From positions 36,484,611-36,548,610 of the forward strand of contig NC_092576.1 of the NCBI RefSeq assembly GCF_037975245.1: 64,000 nucleotides of DNA, written 5' to 3'. The DNA is from Apostichopus japonicus. Lineage: Eukaryota > Echinodermata > Holothuroidea > Aspidochirotida > Stichopodidae. The notes under the pieces were generated by a model. That model saw only the letters and a list, made by a program, of their open reading frames with translations, was not told where the DNA came from and ran no database searches. Below are positions 36,401 through 51,400 of the stretch, piece after piece. A program made the translations under genes and the position numbers. The number at the start of each line of letters is the position of its first letter. Within the stretch, counting starts at the first letter, position 1.

Positions 36401-39400
36401 CTTTTGGCCTTTGTGGCTTAAACCTAAACTAAACAAAATCAATCCTGTCGATCTTCAATTTGTGTTTCGTTTTGCGTGTGGACTGAACAAGAAAGCCTCG
36501 GGCAGAATAATCAAATATTTGAAAAGTGTGGAAGTAGGAGCGTCTTTTGCATCTCTATGTCTTTTTGAACAGCCAGATGATCCAGAGGAGGTCGTTGAAA
36601 CTGTGAAGGGATTGTGTTCTGATGGCATGATAATACGATCTTCTGACAGCAGACTGTTACAAAGATCAAATATACAGCTTCTTGATATTGCATCGAGGAA
36701 GAAGGTAGTTACAAAGGTTTTCCATATTTAAAGCTTAGTGACATATCCGGAGGAATTACAAGCCATGGCGCATTCTGCATTTTGTAATCCACAGATGTGT
36801 GATTTGGTGGAATAAATATATGGAATTTGTGTGCCAAAATGCCGGCAGTGCGTGGTTCACATTGAAAAACAATTAAATTCAAAGTAGTATTGGAAATCAA
36901 TGGTAGCACACTAACTTACTTAGATGTTTCATTTTGACAAATACACTTTATATCAATACTGGCAAGTACGACATACGGTGTGACAGGTTTAGAAGTGTTT
37001 CTCTCAAACAAAACGTTCGCGAACAATGTTAGCAGTGTAGGTCATCATATTTACATGCAGTTTTATCGGCATTAAATTAGTAGAGCACATATTAAAACCC
37101 CTGAAAGGCATTTAAAACTAGATAAACTGAACTTCATGAAAAACATAAAAAAATAAATGAATTATGCTCAGTTGCTTATGAATTTTACAATAAATGAAAG
37201 TGCCTGTATGCAGATGTTGTATCAAGTACAAACTTGAGCTACGTACATGATAGGAAAAACGTGATTATTTGTAACGTAACAATTCACCGTTATTATCTTT
37301 AGATCGAAGTACCCTGCCTCCATATAGACCACAGTTTCAAGGTAGCACGCCAGAACGAGGTAACCCTGGAATCCGGACTTAGTCTTCCCGTTCTATTATC
37401 AGTACGGAAACTGGTATTCACAACACAAGCAGAACACGAAATTACAAAGGAAAACATGTTCGGAGTGGTTCAATATGGGCAACGGTGTCTTCAGCTGAAA
37501 ACATTAGCGTGAGTAAACAGTTAATTAGTATACTAATGGTTCAGATATAAACGAATTTAAATGAATTAATCAAAATAGTAAATATAAATAACTTCTTTGA
37601 AATTGGTAATGCATGTTTTTTTTTTTACAAGTTATACTTCAATTTCTGTTAGTTCAGAGTACAAATTTGCCTCCTTTGAAATACCTTAATAGTTTGTTTC
37701 AATATAAGTGTTGTTTTAAATTTAAAATAAAATAAAACTGTTAGCAAACTGCTTATCCACTAGTGAACCTTTGTAGGATAATGTGTACAAGTAAGTTGGC
37801 CTGACGTTTCGATCCTAGCAGGATATTCTCCAAAGGCTAAATGACAAGTAACAGTAACAGACTGGACAAAAACACGCACAAAATACAGACAGGTTAATGA
37901 GCATAGCAAGCACAAAGATATATATGTGAGGGTATTAGTAGAAGGATGGAGAGGAGAAAAAAATAAACCAACGGGAAAGAGGAGAGGTAGGAGATAAACA
38001 ATGGAGGGACATAGAGAGGATAAATGGAAGGGGAATAAACTGGAGAAGGACAAATGCAGACAGGTGTGGAGAAGAAAAGGTGGAAGAGAGCTATGACAAG
38101 AGGAGTGATTGGGGAAACAAGGGGAGGAGGAGGGGGCAGAAAACAAGTTGGTTATGTCCTTCCTGATGTTGAGCCCATGAGGTTGAATGGTGCGAAGGCT
38201 TTGCATCCACAACCTCTCTCTGCTGATTCGTACTAGGTCAGGACGGCTACCTAAGGATTCAATCCCCTGTAAGGACATGTCGTTTATGGTATGGTTGGGA
38301 AGGTTAAACTGTTCTCCAACTGGGGTCTCAGTCTTCATGGTGTTGACTGTGGATATGTAACCATAGAATCGCTTCTTGAGGGTGGTCTTGGTTTCGCCAA
38401 CATAACTGGATACCGCAAGTGATGTGACCCTTCCTCTTGTGTGTCAATTGCATGCTGTGGCTGGTGATGGAATCGGATTCAACAATGTGGTGGCTGCAGA
38501 TGAAGCATCTCGAAGTACGATCACATTTGAAAGTACCATTCTGAATGGGTGTAGGGTTAGAAGTTAGAAGTGGAACAGCAGAACGCAGAAGAAGGTCTCG
38601 TAGGTTCCGGGGTCGTCTGTAGGCGATGATGGGTTTTCAGGGACGGCTCGTTGGAGTCTATCTGAAGTGAGAAGAATGTTGTGGTTGTTAGAGGTGATTT
38701 GCTGAAGAGGAGGGAAATTTGGGTGGAAAGTAACAACCAGGGGAGCTTGTTATTGCATTCTCGTCCTTTTTTGTTCTTCACTGCCAAAGTAGATGATCTG
38801 GAAAGGGAGCGGACTCTCTGAATGGCTTCACGCACCTTTCTGGCATTATGGCCTCTGGCAGTAAGGTGTTTTTTCCAAGCATCTGTATGGCGAATGAAAG
38901 AGGAATTGTTATAGCAAAAGCGACAAAGACGAAGGGCTTGACTGTAGGCAATTCTAGACTTGCAGTGACGGGGAAGGCAGCTTGAAGAATGGAGATACTG
39001 GTGTGTGTCTGTAGGCTTGTTTGTTTTAAAGTTGTATAACTTTTAACTGTCGAAGTTGTGAATGTGTTCTTCCTCGTCAAGGATGTAATTTTCAAGCATT
39101 TGCATTCATGTTGTTACTATATAAAAAATATGTAGATTTTTCATTTCATTTGATTACAGATTCCATGGTAAATTTGTATTGCCTCTGTTCCTAACCGAAA
39201 AGACATTGAAATCGAACATGAATGCAAGAAGTATTACCGGTAAGAACATTTCACAACACCAGAAAAATATTTTTATCAATGTATCCATCTATTTTAACAA
39301 AATTTAATGTGTTTACTAATAGATATATCAAACCGACAACATAATTATAAGCTAGTAATACAAATATGAAGACGGTTACAAATATTACTAAAAAAGAAAA

Positions 39401-42400
39401 TTGAAAACTTAATCAAACTAAAATATCTCATAACGTTTTCTTCTCAGTATTCTGGCAACTTTTGGAATATGTCTTTCAGTTAGATGTTTCCTCTGGAAAA
39501 TGGCAACTGAGCTCAACGGAATCTTTAACTTCTGGTGTAAGTAAATGGTTAATTATGTTTTATGTCATACGAATACCATATATATTTCATAACAAATACA
39601 TATTCTGTGGAAAACAAAATGTAGCAAGTTTTCAGTAATGATGAAGGCTAACCTGGCAAACAGTGTTGATGAAAATACAAAATATCCAGCACAGCACAAT
39701 TTCACACTTGGATTAATGTTGATATAACGCCATGTTAGATGAGAAAATTGACTGCATTTCTTGCTAGTGTGTCATGTATTATGCAAGTAAGACTTTTCTG
39801 TGATTGAAATGTCTACTTCCCTACTACTCACAATGTAGTTAGTGTATTTCACAGTAAGAAGAAAACTCGACAAGCTTAACTTTCCACGACATTGAAATCG
39901 TCTACTTTAGAATGAAACAATTTGGCAATAAAAAACCAATAGTGAAAGAGATTGTTTTCTTCTTATATCTGCTGGAATTAAAATCTACAAGTCACTTGTG
40001 TCTTATTTTGATTTTTTAAATAGATTGTTGAACCCGAGGAGGATCTTGAGATGTTGAAAAGTATTTGTTCCGGTGGGATGGCACTTAGACGTACTGATAG
40101 CAGACTCTTACAAAGAGCTAACATTCAGTTTCTTGAGATTGCATCGAGGAAAAAGGTTGTTACATAGGATTTTACCGCATTTTGAACTGTTAACGTTTAG
40201 TGTCATATCCAACAGACTTCACGCAAGGATCTTTTCTGCATTTTCCGATTCCCCAAGTGTGTGTTGTTGTTAGAATATAGTCCTACATTGAATTAAGGTG
40301 CCAAATTGTCGGCAGTGCGTGGCTCATTGTAAAATGCAACGTGACTTCTCAGATGTTTAGTAATGATTTCGAACAAAAATAATCGACACGAGTATTAAAT
40401 GTATTGGTCTAAGATAAGATATAACACACGCTAAGAACATCAGATAGACTACACTGGGCATGGTGTTATATATTTATATCTGTAGTGTGTGTGTATGAAG
40501 TTAAAAAATGATGATTTTTGTTAGGGTTAAGAAACACAGATTATCAAAAAACAGCAAGAATTTGAAGAGAATATATTTATTCTCAATTGATTGTTTCAAA
40601 ACATTTCTAGACAATAAATCTATTTTAAATATAATTGTCTTAAAATCCAAATTAGCATTGGGAAGCAAAGGTAGGACAGTAAATTTCTTTTGGTTGTTTC
40701 CTTTTGTTAACAAAATTTAATATCAATAATATGCAGTATGAACTATGATGTGACAGACTTCGAAGTTTTCATGTCAAACAAAACTTGTCACGAAGAATAT
40801 AAGCAGTGTAAGTCATTATATTTACATGCAATTTTATCGACAATATATTATTAGTACACATCGTAAACCCGTACAAGGCATAAAACTGTTCATTAAAGCT
40901 GCACAAGCTGTCATGAACGAAAAACTAAAGCAGCTAATATAATTTTAAAAAAAAAACAGATTAGGTTTACTCAGCTGTTTATGTATTTAACTGGTCAATA
41001 TAATTGTTTGTTCATGCAGGTGATTCATTCCAAATTACAACTAATTAAGATCACTGTCAAATTCTCTTGTTCAAGATAATGATGTTGATTTAAAACATTA
41101 ATTAACTCACGAGTCTTTATCCAGATTTGGCGTGAAGAACAAACTTGAGCTACATATATGATAAGAAAATGTGATTATTGTAAGTCAATATTTCACCGTA
41201 TATCTTTAGATCGGAGTACCCTGCCTTCAACTAGACCACAGCTTCAAGGTAGCACAACAGAATGAGGTAACCCTGGAATCCGGACTGAGTGTGCCCGTTT
41301 CATTATCAATAGAGAAACTGGTCTTCAAAACACCAGCAGAACACGAAATTTCCCAGGAAAACATGTTAGGAGTGGTCAAATATGGACAACGGTGTCTTCA
41401 GCTGAAAACCTTAGCGTGAGTAAACAGTTCATAAGCATAATAACGGCTCATATTTCAACGCTTTTAATTATATTAATCATAATAGTAACTGTTTATAACT
41501 TCTTTGAATACAGGTTGTGCATTTTTTACAAGTTAAAGTTCAATTCCTCTTAGCTTAGGATACACATTTGCCTTCTTTGAAATACTTAATTTTTTATGAT
41601 CAATCTGAGTGTTATTTTAAAGTTTAATGTTTCGAACATGTTAATGTTCTCTTCCTCGTCACCAATGTTATGTTCAAGCATTCAACTTCATGTTGCTACT
41701 ATCTATTCAATATGTAGACTTTCTTTTCATTTATCCCAGATTCCATGGACAATTTGTATTACCTCTGTCCTTAACCGTAGAGAAATTGAAATCGAACATG
41801 AATTCAAGAAGTATTACCGGTAAGAATATTCCAAAACATCATAAACATATGTTTATCAATGCATGAGTATATGTTAACTACATTTCATAATTGCTTCATA
41901 TCAATAACAAATCAAATCGACAGCAAAATGTTTAGCAATTAACACAAAGATGACGACGGTTTCAAAATTACCAAAAAGTAACGTTTCAAAACTTTATTGA
42001 ACGAAAATGATTCATATTTTTTTTTTTTTTTGCAGTATTCTGGCAACTTTTGGAATATGTCTTTCAGTTAGATGTTTCCTCTGGAAAATGGCGACTGAGC
42101 TCAACGGAATCTTTGACTTCTGGTGTAAGTAAATGGTTAATCATGTTCTATGTCATAAGAATACTATATATATGTCATAACAAATGCATATTCTGTGCAA
42201 AACAAAATATAGCAAATGTACAGTAATGATGAAGGCTAACCTGGCAAACAGTGAGAATGAAATACAAAATATCCAGCACAGCACAATTTTTCACTTGGAT
42301 TAATGTTGATATGACGCCATTTAGATGAGAACATTGACTTCATTTCCTGCTAGTGTATCTAATTATGCAATTAAGACTTTTCTGTAATTGAAATGTCTAC

Positions 42401-45400
42401 TTCCCTACTACTCACAATGTAGTTAGTGTATTTCATAGTAAGAAGAAAACTCGACAAGCTTAACTATCCACGACATTGAAATCGTCTACTTTGGAATAAA
42501 ACAACTTGGCAATAAAATACCAATAGTGAAAGAGATTTTTTCTTCTTATTTCTGCTGGGATTAAAATCTCCGAGTCAATGGTGTCTTATTTTGATTACCT
42601 AAATAGATTGTACAACCCGAGGAGGATCTTGAGATGTTGAAAAGTGTATGCTCTGGTGGCATGGCACTTAGACGTACTGATAGCAGACTCCTACAAAGAG
42701 CTAACATTCAATTTCTTGAGATTGCATCAAGGAATAAGGTGAATTGGTTTCATTCAAATATTGTAACATGCAATGCAAACATATGAAAACAATATAATCG
42801 ATCGGGATCTACTAAAGATGGTAATAAAAATTTCATGTTGCAACAATTATTTACATATGTCTACATTACATGCATTAACAGAACATTGGTTTAATTAATT
42901 CATATTGCCATTTTGGTTAGCTGATGATTTCTAGCGTGGGTCTCTCTTTCCGAATAGTAGCAATTTAAAACTTATGTTTACACTTTTGCCCGGGAAACGT
43001 AGCAAATATGACATATTTGCATGAAATAAACGTGACTTCTTAACATCCAATTAAAATTGTCTTAGTCTATGGGTATGTTTCATCAAGCAACACATATTCG
43101 CTTACAAACGTAATTCATAATACGGTTTCTATCTTCTTCAAGATTCCATTATCCTGTCTAGTACTCGATACATTTCGTGAAGCGGAGCAGCACAGTATAA
43201 CTCTGGAAAATGGAAACCACGTGCCCGCACTGTCTACTTTAGAGGAAATCCAAATCAGAACGGAAACGAAAATCGAATTCACACAAGAACAAGTCATCGG
43301 GCTACTTTGTTATGCACAAACATGTCAAAAATTGAAGAAAATCTCGTAAGTTAACAAAGATTCAGTTTTACAATAGAGAAAGAAAACGTTTTTCATACTT
43401 TTATTCGAGGATTTAAAATCTATGCAAAATATGTGTCAACTATTGATTTATTTTATACCTGCTAAGCTGATGTGTTAATTAAACATTAGGTAATGTACGT
43501 AATACATAGTGGTTATTTTGGATGCTGATATTATCTTACGCAACATTAAAACAAGAAAATAAATGATAGTGAAAACGATCATATTTCATAGCAGCTTGAC
43601 GTGCATAATGTATTTGTAATGGGGTTAATATCTAATAAAATAGCAAACAATTGTAATTAATCAGAAACAGCAAAGTCTATCGATGAAAATACCCATTTTT
43701 TTGTAAATACTGATAAAGTACGGGATTTTCTTTCTACACAGATTCATTGACTGCTTGGTACCTTTGTGTTTTCCAAACGACTCCCTTTGGCCTTGTGCAT
43801 CAGACAAACTCAGAGGTGAGAGAAATATAAAACCATAAACATAATGCAACGAAGCATGATGCAATTCCTTTCAACTAAGGGTACAATACGAAAGGAAAGA
43901 TATGTTGCCAATGTGTTCAATAACCTGGAAGAACAGCTTTTTAAGTTTGAACTTATTCATAAACCAAAGGTACAGACAATGCAAACACAACCAATTAAAT
44001 ATCATAGAACGGTCACCGTGCGTATATGTTCATTTCTCGGCAGTCTTATGGAAACCAGGGGAACAAGAACTTGACTTAAATTTCACAAGAGGTAGATGGA
44101 TGGTGGAATCCCAGGAGTACCTGACTCTTGAGGTAAGTATTTTAAACTTCACAATAAGTAGTAGCTAGATTGCTCTTGCGAAAGCTAATAACAATAACAA
44201 GCTACAAGATCATCTGATTTTTGTTGCATTTACATTCCTCTTTGTATAAATCTAGAATTGGAATGACTTAACCATCTCATAAATCTCATGCAGGTAAGTC
44301 CTCTTGTTGCAGTCTTATTATAAAAACCATTAAACGTATTGGCTATGCATTACATACAAAGTGTGCCACCATCAGTTCTACGCCTGTGTCTGTACAAACA
44401 GATGTCATGGCATCTTTTTGAGGACATTGAATTTGTCTAGCCGTTACATACCACGTGTGACATTACCGGTTCCAAGTTATAGCGGTATGTAAGGAAGTCA
44501 CTGTTATGTGTAAACATTAAGGAACAAGAGACATGCCTGACAAACATACTTGTTGTCCAAAAAATCATTTAGAGATTTTATGGTAAGAACAATTACACAA
44601 CAGATGACTTTAGAGTTAAGACGGATACAATTGATTCCAATGAGTTTGCATTATATATGCATCTGATTTGTGTATTAAGAGGACAATGCGGGAGGGGGGG
44701 GGGGCTTTTTGGTCTCGAAAATTGTATGAAGTTGAGATTACATTTAAAACTTACTATAATGAATGGAAGTGTCCTTTAACCAGTCAAATTCAACTTTACT
44801 CTTGGACCATTTATTTGATGCTGAGCTTATACTTAATTATATATTCAGAATTTGTTTAATTCATTTGCATTTACAGCCTAAGGACCACCATAGTCTGACC
44901 AAAATGTGTTCCGGGACAGTTACTCTGAATACGAATGATACCAAAGAATATCATAGGTCTGTTATAATGTTACTACAAATTGCAGCAAGTCAACAAGTAA
45001 GATACCGTCATGTCATGTAATATTGAATTAATATTATTAAAATCCATCATACTTTGTATTTTTTTATGTTTAGTGTTAGCTGTTATGATTATTCATCTTC
45101 CACGTAGGAAACGAATCTGAAAATCTGTAATAATGTTATGTATGCTGTCACAGGTAAAGAAATAACGTATTCAAGAAGCCTACAATTAACGTAGAAATAC
45201 ATTATTAGGTCAACATATCACTTGCTATGCAATAATTTTTAAGTGACGTGAAATACAATCAGTCAAATTGCTCTTTGCGAAGTTTAATCAGCAGATGAGG
45301 AAATTTGATCTGAAAAGTGAATATAGTGGGTAAACGATGATATGTTCCAAGTTAAAAGGAAATTATAACACCACGTTCAAATGTTGAAATACAAGGAGGT

Positions 45401-48400
45401 TAATTAGGTATGTAATGTCTGGTTATGCAAATTAGTTGCGTGCATATTACACACACGGCCAACCAAGTAGCACCGTCTTTCGATTCAACACAAGCTCTGA
45501 ACGATAATCTGGGGTAAGGAACTCAACGAGTTCCATCCATCCGGAGAGACGACATCTTTGTCAAGTTACTAAATCGTCCGAATAAAAATTGATACTCAAT
45601 TGAGTTACATTTGGACAAAAAACATAGATATCTATCGCGAACTGGTAGAGTTCACACTGTCAGTCCGCTTAGAGTGAGAATCAACTTTCTATGTCTATGA
45701 TTAGTTGCCTCCTCTTTTATAGTGTATTGATGCATTTAGTGGGTGTCTCTATTTTGTAAGAAAACAATATTAGGCCAACATAAACGACATGGAATAATAA
45801 ATTGATTAATATAACGTTACTTCTTGTTCTTAAACTGGTAGAAATATTTGAAATATACCGCCAAATGTCATGTAGTCTATAGTAAAGTAATTACAATACT
45901 ATATGTTTGGGGCTTTGTTTGTTGTTCTGGAATATTATGTGACATAAACCGCTATGAACAAAATAAACCTTTGACTGTGTACGGTTGTCTGGTAATTTCA
46001 CAAATGTCTTTCCTTAGATCCAGATAACCAGTCTACTGTTGAAGTCATTTAGCTCAGCAGATAAAAATCATCTTATCCTGGAAAGTAGAAATCGTGTGCC
46101 TTTATTGCCCACCTTGAAGGAACTACAAATCAAAACTAACCTTGGAAAAGAATTTACACAGGACCAAGTAATAGGATTATTTTGCTTTGCACAGCAATGC
46201 CAACAGCTGAAAACATTGTCGTTAGTATACCATTTACTGTAATGTTTTTATTCACGTTAATTTACTGAACGATAAATTACCAACCAGCATAATATGGAAC
46301 TGTGTTCTTGAACAAAACTTTAAGATGGATGATCAATGTATACATAGGCCTACCTATTATTAACGCTTACGTACAACAACGCAGTGATTTGGGGGTTTTA
46401 GTGTATAAGTAATGATGTATTGATTTGGACGTATATGCTTGCAGATATAAGTATTATTAGCAATATTAGCTTAAAGTATTAGTTCATTTCATACGTTCCA
46501 ATTACAATAACTTACATGTCGGTTATATCACTAGCATGACATTACAGTTACAAAAGAAATAACATATTTTCATAAAATGGTTTAATCACTTAACACATTC
46601 ACCATCCACAAACCACTTTTTGTTTACAGACTCGTTGACTGTTTGTTACCTCTGTCACTTCCAATCGGTTCTCTTTCTTCCCTTACGAAGCTACGTGACA
46701 TTCAAGGTGAGAACATAGAAAACACTAAAATATGTTTCTCATCACAAGCGATTTGTGATCCTTTGCGGGATACTAAATCGGGTGACATGATTATACTGTA
46801 ATAGTCAACGAAGAATATCAATGTATGGTAAATACATTTTCCCTGTAACTATGTACACGATTTATGTTTATTAACGTGTTTGATCTATAAACAAATCGTT
46901 TAATGTTTTTTCTTCCAAGTTTCATGGAAACCGTCAACACCTGACTTACATTTAGATTCTTCCAGAGGTAAATGGGTGTTGAACTCCAAGGAAGGCATAA
47001 CACTTGAAGTAAGTCTTTGGCCACTTTCTTGAGTGCAATGATGCCTTTCTTGTTCGTTTGTATTATTAGTTTGGCAACAAATTATGAAATGTTCGTATAA
47101 ATGCAAGACCGATCATCCAATTAACATCCACTTTGGCAAACGGCACCATAGCAACGGACACGGAATTTTACTAGTTCATTTATATGCATGTAATAAAAAT
47201 ACTTAGATAAAATAAAATACAAATGGAACTTTCGAATATAAATTACACTTTTTGCCATTGGTGAACGTAATCCGAATAAACAAGAATGAGCTCCATGTAG
47301 ATATATGGTGCCATTTACCGGCAATATTGAAGGCCATTTCTACGTTAGACTATCTTCCATAATCCAATACTTTCGTACTCACACCATATTCCACATGTAA
47401 GTAGAATACAGTGAAAGAAGTTATATCGGTAACATTGTACTTAACGTAACATACTATTGTGTACATTGTTTTTATTCCATTTTTGTTTTCAAGGAATTAA
47501 AACGTCAAGCAACATAAATGACAGTTGAGAATACGTTCATTTAATATACTGTTATTTTTAAACAGTTAACACCAGGAGAAGTAGATTTGCACTATAAACG
47601 CATATTATTGCATTAAAATATCATTTAATTAACTATGAGTAAAATTCACGTTGAGAACCACGACAAGCTCATTACAACGATGTATTCCACTTCAAGTAAT
47701 GTGCATAGGATTTTTTCTCCAATAAAATATTAAAATTAGTAATTAGTTAATTAAATGGTTAATAAATTCCTCTTATTGATAACATTTATTTAAAGAAAAG
47801 ATACCAGGATAATTTTCAAGACAACTTCAAAATTGTACAGAAATGATAAACACATCTTTGTATTTTTTTTGGGGGGGGGTCTGTTGGGGGGTACACAGAA
47901 ACATGAAATGCCGTAACTGACATATCCATTAACCACACTGAATGCGTGTACCGATGCGTACGGTCTCATCAATCTCACGCTTGTCAAAATCGGCAGCTTC
48001 CCTACACGTAGAACATTTAGATAATGTTATTTTAATAATTTAAACGGCATTATTATGAATGGTAACTAAGTTTTTTTTAGGAATTAGGATCTTTCGAAGA
48101 GCTCCCTTCTCCTCTATAAAGTATTTTTTTTGTAAACGAAACGGGGACTGTACAATTATTGCAAAATGTACAAGCTTGAAACATATATGTTGAATACCAG
48201 TCCGGGTGTCAAAGTAGAGTGGGGGCAATTGAGCATTTCCACAAACCAAGTCCTCACCTCCCCTCAATCGGCTCCGGTAAAGCAAGACTGAACCATTCTC
48301 CGTTTCGTCCATTTTCTGTTGGAAATATATTAGTCTAACAAAGTTCTGAACCGGGGTAAACTTGGAATCACTTGAAATTGAAATTGAATATCTAACGAAT

Positions 48401-51400
48401 GCATGTCTGTGCTAAGTTAAAGTAGCTTTACTATAAAAAAAAAAAATATTTGGAATCGCTAGAGCTAAGTTATGTTAAAGAAAAAAATATGAGTGTAATT
48501 TTTCTTCGTGACATGTATTATGACTCTAAGCTTGGTACATATGCTAACAAGAAAATATATGTGTTCAACGTCCAGGGGCTCTGTACTCCTAGCCAAGAAC
48601 AATGTACAGTACTATTTATCAACCAAATTGTATTATATTGTTGCTCAAAGAGTCCATTTGATAAATGATGAAAGCACAACCATGGTTATATGACACTTAA
48701 GTTTAGTCACAGTTTTGACTTTCATGAAAATATTCATAAATATTGATTTGGTTCATGCAGCATTCTTGCAGTTGCAAGTATTTGAAACGGAAATGTTTGC
48801 TTAGCTAACTAATCCCTTTCAATCCCCCACATTAACACTGTATGATCTGCTTCTCATTAGCCCTTTCAAATATTTAACGATATTTAGCTGAACAAGTTCC
48901 AATGATTTAGTATGAATGAAATTTCAATTATCAAATAGTATTGTTTCTGTAATAAAAATATAAGATCTCCACCTGCATCATAATATATATATAATATCCA
49001 CCTGTGTACATATACCAACAAGTAATGTTATGAATTATTATTTGCTTATATGGTTGATATACATAGATAGGGCTGTAGCCACTAGGAGAATGGGAACAAA
49101 TATCTCCTCCACCAAAGTATCTTTCATTACACACGCACAGCAAAGTCGTATTCAAAGATGTAGTTACAATGATAAAAATGACAGCAAATGTGTGCATCTA
49201 AGTCATATATCCTTAAAATCATTTTCTGACAGGAAGCGGGGACACCTCTTCCTTCAGACCCTCCTACAAAACGATGAGTAACATATTTCCTTTTCCATTT
49301 CTCTGTCCATGTCTCCTTATACAGCCCTAAAACTTCCATACGTAACAGAGGTTATAGCCTGTATGGTGTCAATAAGACTCATATAAATACAATCTTTAAC
49401 TTAAATTAAGTTCCGTGACCGGTGGTAGCAGCAGTTTGAATATTACCCCCATAAACAAATGTTTTCTCAAGAGAACGGTATCTCCCTCCCCTTAGACTCC
49501 TAACCAGAGAGGACATTACTACCCCCTCACCCCCCCCCCCCTTTATCTTAACATCAAATCCGTACCATATATAGAGCAGAGTCTACATGGTGTTATGAAA
49601 AGTCAAAAGGCAAAGCGTTCATTTAAGTTAATATCCCTGAATCATACAATATTGTGGGGATGGGAATATCAGTTCCCCTCACAGATTTCATCTACCGTTT
49701 ATACAATGTGAAATTGTGATACTCAAGGGGAGCAAATTTAAAATATTATTACTTGAAGTTCTTTCTATGTTCATTTGAAGACGCTTCTATTTTTATTTCC
49801 AGACCGAGGGTCAAAACAGTTTACGAGTTCTGTGTTCGAGTGTTGTGTATCTAAGGCAAACTGATTCTAAACCACTCCAGATGTCTACGATATTGCTTCT
49901 TGACATTGCATCAAGTCACAACGTAAGTCACTTATATTTTAACACAGCCATAGAAATATTGCTACTTCAAGTTACCATTCTTATAACGGTAGATTGCATT
50001 ATCACGTGTCCATTACAAGCAACGGATATTATACTTCATCTATAAGGCAACTAATCTAACCGAGATGATGAAATGTTATTTATTCACCAAGTGTCAGTGT
50101 CTGAGTAAGTATTGATTAAAAAAATTGTAATCAGATGTCCCGTTATACTCAGCCCAGAGTATAACTGTTTTTACTAGTTAACTCCTCACGACACACAAAG
50201 AATAAACACCTTGATATGACAAAGTAACGTCATCATTTGCCTAAGAAATATTGGCATTAACCTAAGTGATAACACTGTCAATAATGTATGGTAGACTATG
50301 AAACAAACACGATAGGGGACCGATCATTTATCTCCAAACGTTTTAAAAATAGCTATAATTAGAAAAAGAGTTGGAACCCTGCAGACCGAGAGGAAAATAT
50401 AAATCTATCATCAAGGTAGTCGTTCCTATATCTCTAGTCTTCACTAAACGCCCGCGTCCCATGTAACATTTGTTTAGGAAGTGCGCCCTCCATTCTTCAC
50501 AACCCATCGCTATATTCCAATTTAAATATTTAAATATGCATATTTACGAAAGTACCATTTACCTTTTTTATTTATGGATGAAAAAAGACATTTATTTGGT
50601 TCGTCCAACTAATATTGGCATATTAAATAATTGGCACAAGTTTCATGTAATTTGGTACAGTAGAAGGAACGTTTGAAGAAGAATAGCAAAAGCCTAAACA
50701 ATTTAAAACATTTGGAAGCTTCCTTTCACGAGTACACTCAAACAACAAAACACCTGTTCTCAAATGTAAACAAAGCCGCACAGTGAACGTTGATCATCTG
50801 CGCACGTAGACGTACGTATAGATTCCCGCAGGGCGGGTGACATTAATATTACGTACAACCTGTGTGGATATTCAGTTCGTTACTAGCTTTACGTACACAT
50901 ACATGTGTATCATTATACTGTATGGCTGCCAATGGACTTACACCGCGTATGGTTTGCTGATGTAATTATATCGACTTACGGTAATTATAGGTCCATTTAA
51001 AGTCAACAATTATAGGCCTATACATGCTTGAGAGATTTCGTCTTTTCTGTAACATTTGTCGTTGCATGGATGTCAAAATAATTACTTATTTATGTAACCT
51101 TGCCTGTCTGAAATGACTGATTTAGCCTAGGCCTAGGCAGTTATACTGGTTACGTTTGCTCTTCTTGAAATTGAAGCCTAGAGAAGCAAAACAAAATAGA
51201 AACGTCAGCAGAGTAGAAATTACAGTTAGATGACAAACCAGAAATTAGATCCAAACAATGAGCTTGTTGAACGTACTAAAGAACAAGTAAGGCCTAAACT
51301 CAAACATATAGACATCCGGTCATCCGGTATGTTGCCGGCAAACTTCCTTTAGGCCTAGGCCTAATGTGTTCTAGTTAGACAACGTCTAGCCGAACAAAAT

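Noticed and set aside
37760-39095. Minus-strand open frames of 192, 92 and 105 codons as separate genes
   Set aside because: They are frame-shifted pieces and off-frame stretches of one Penelope-like element.
45455-45700. Possible tRNA-derived SINE
   Set aside because: I could not find convincing A and B boxes or a tail, so it is noted only as a GC-richer patch.
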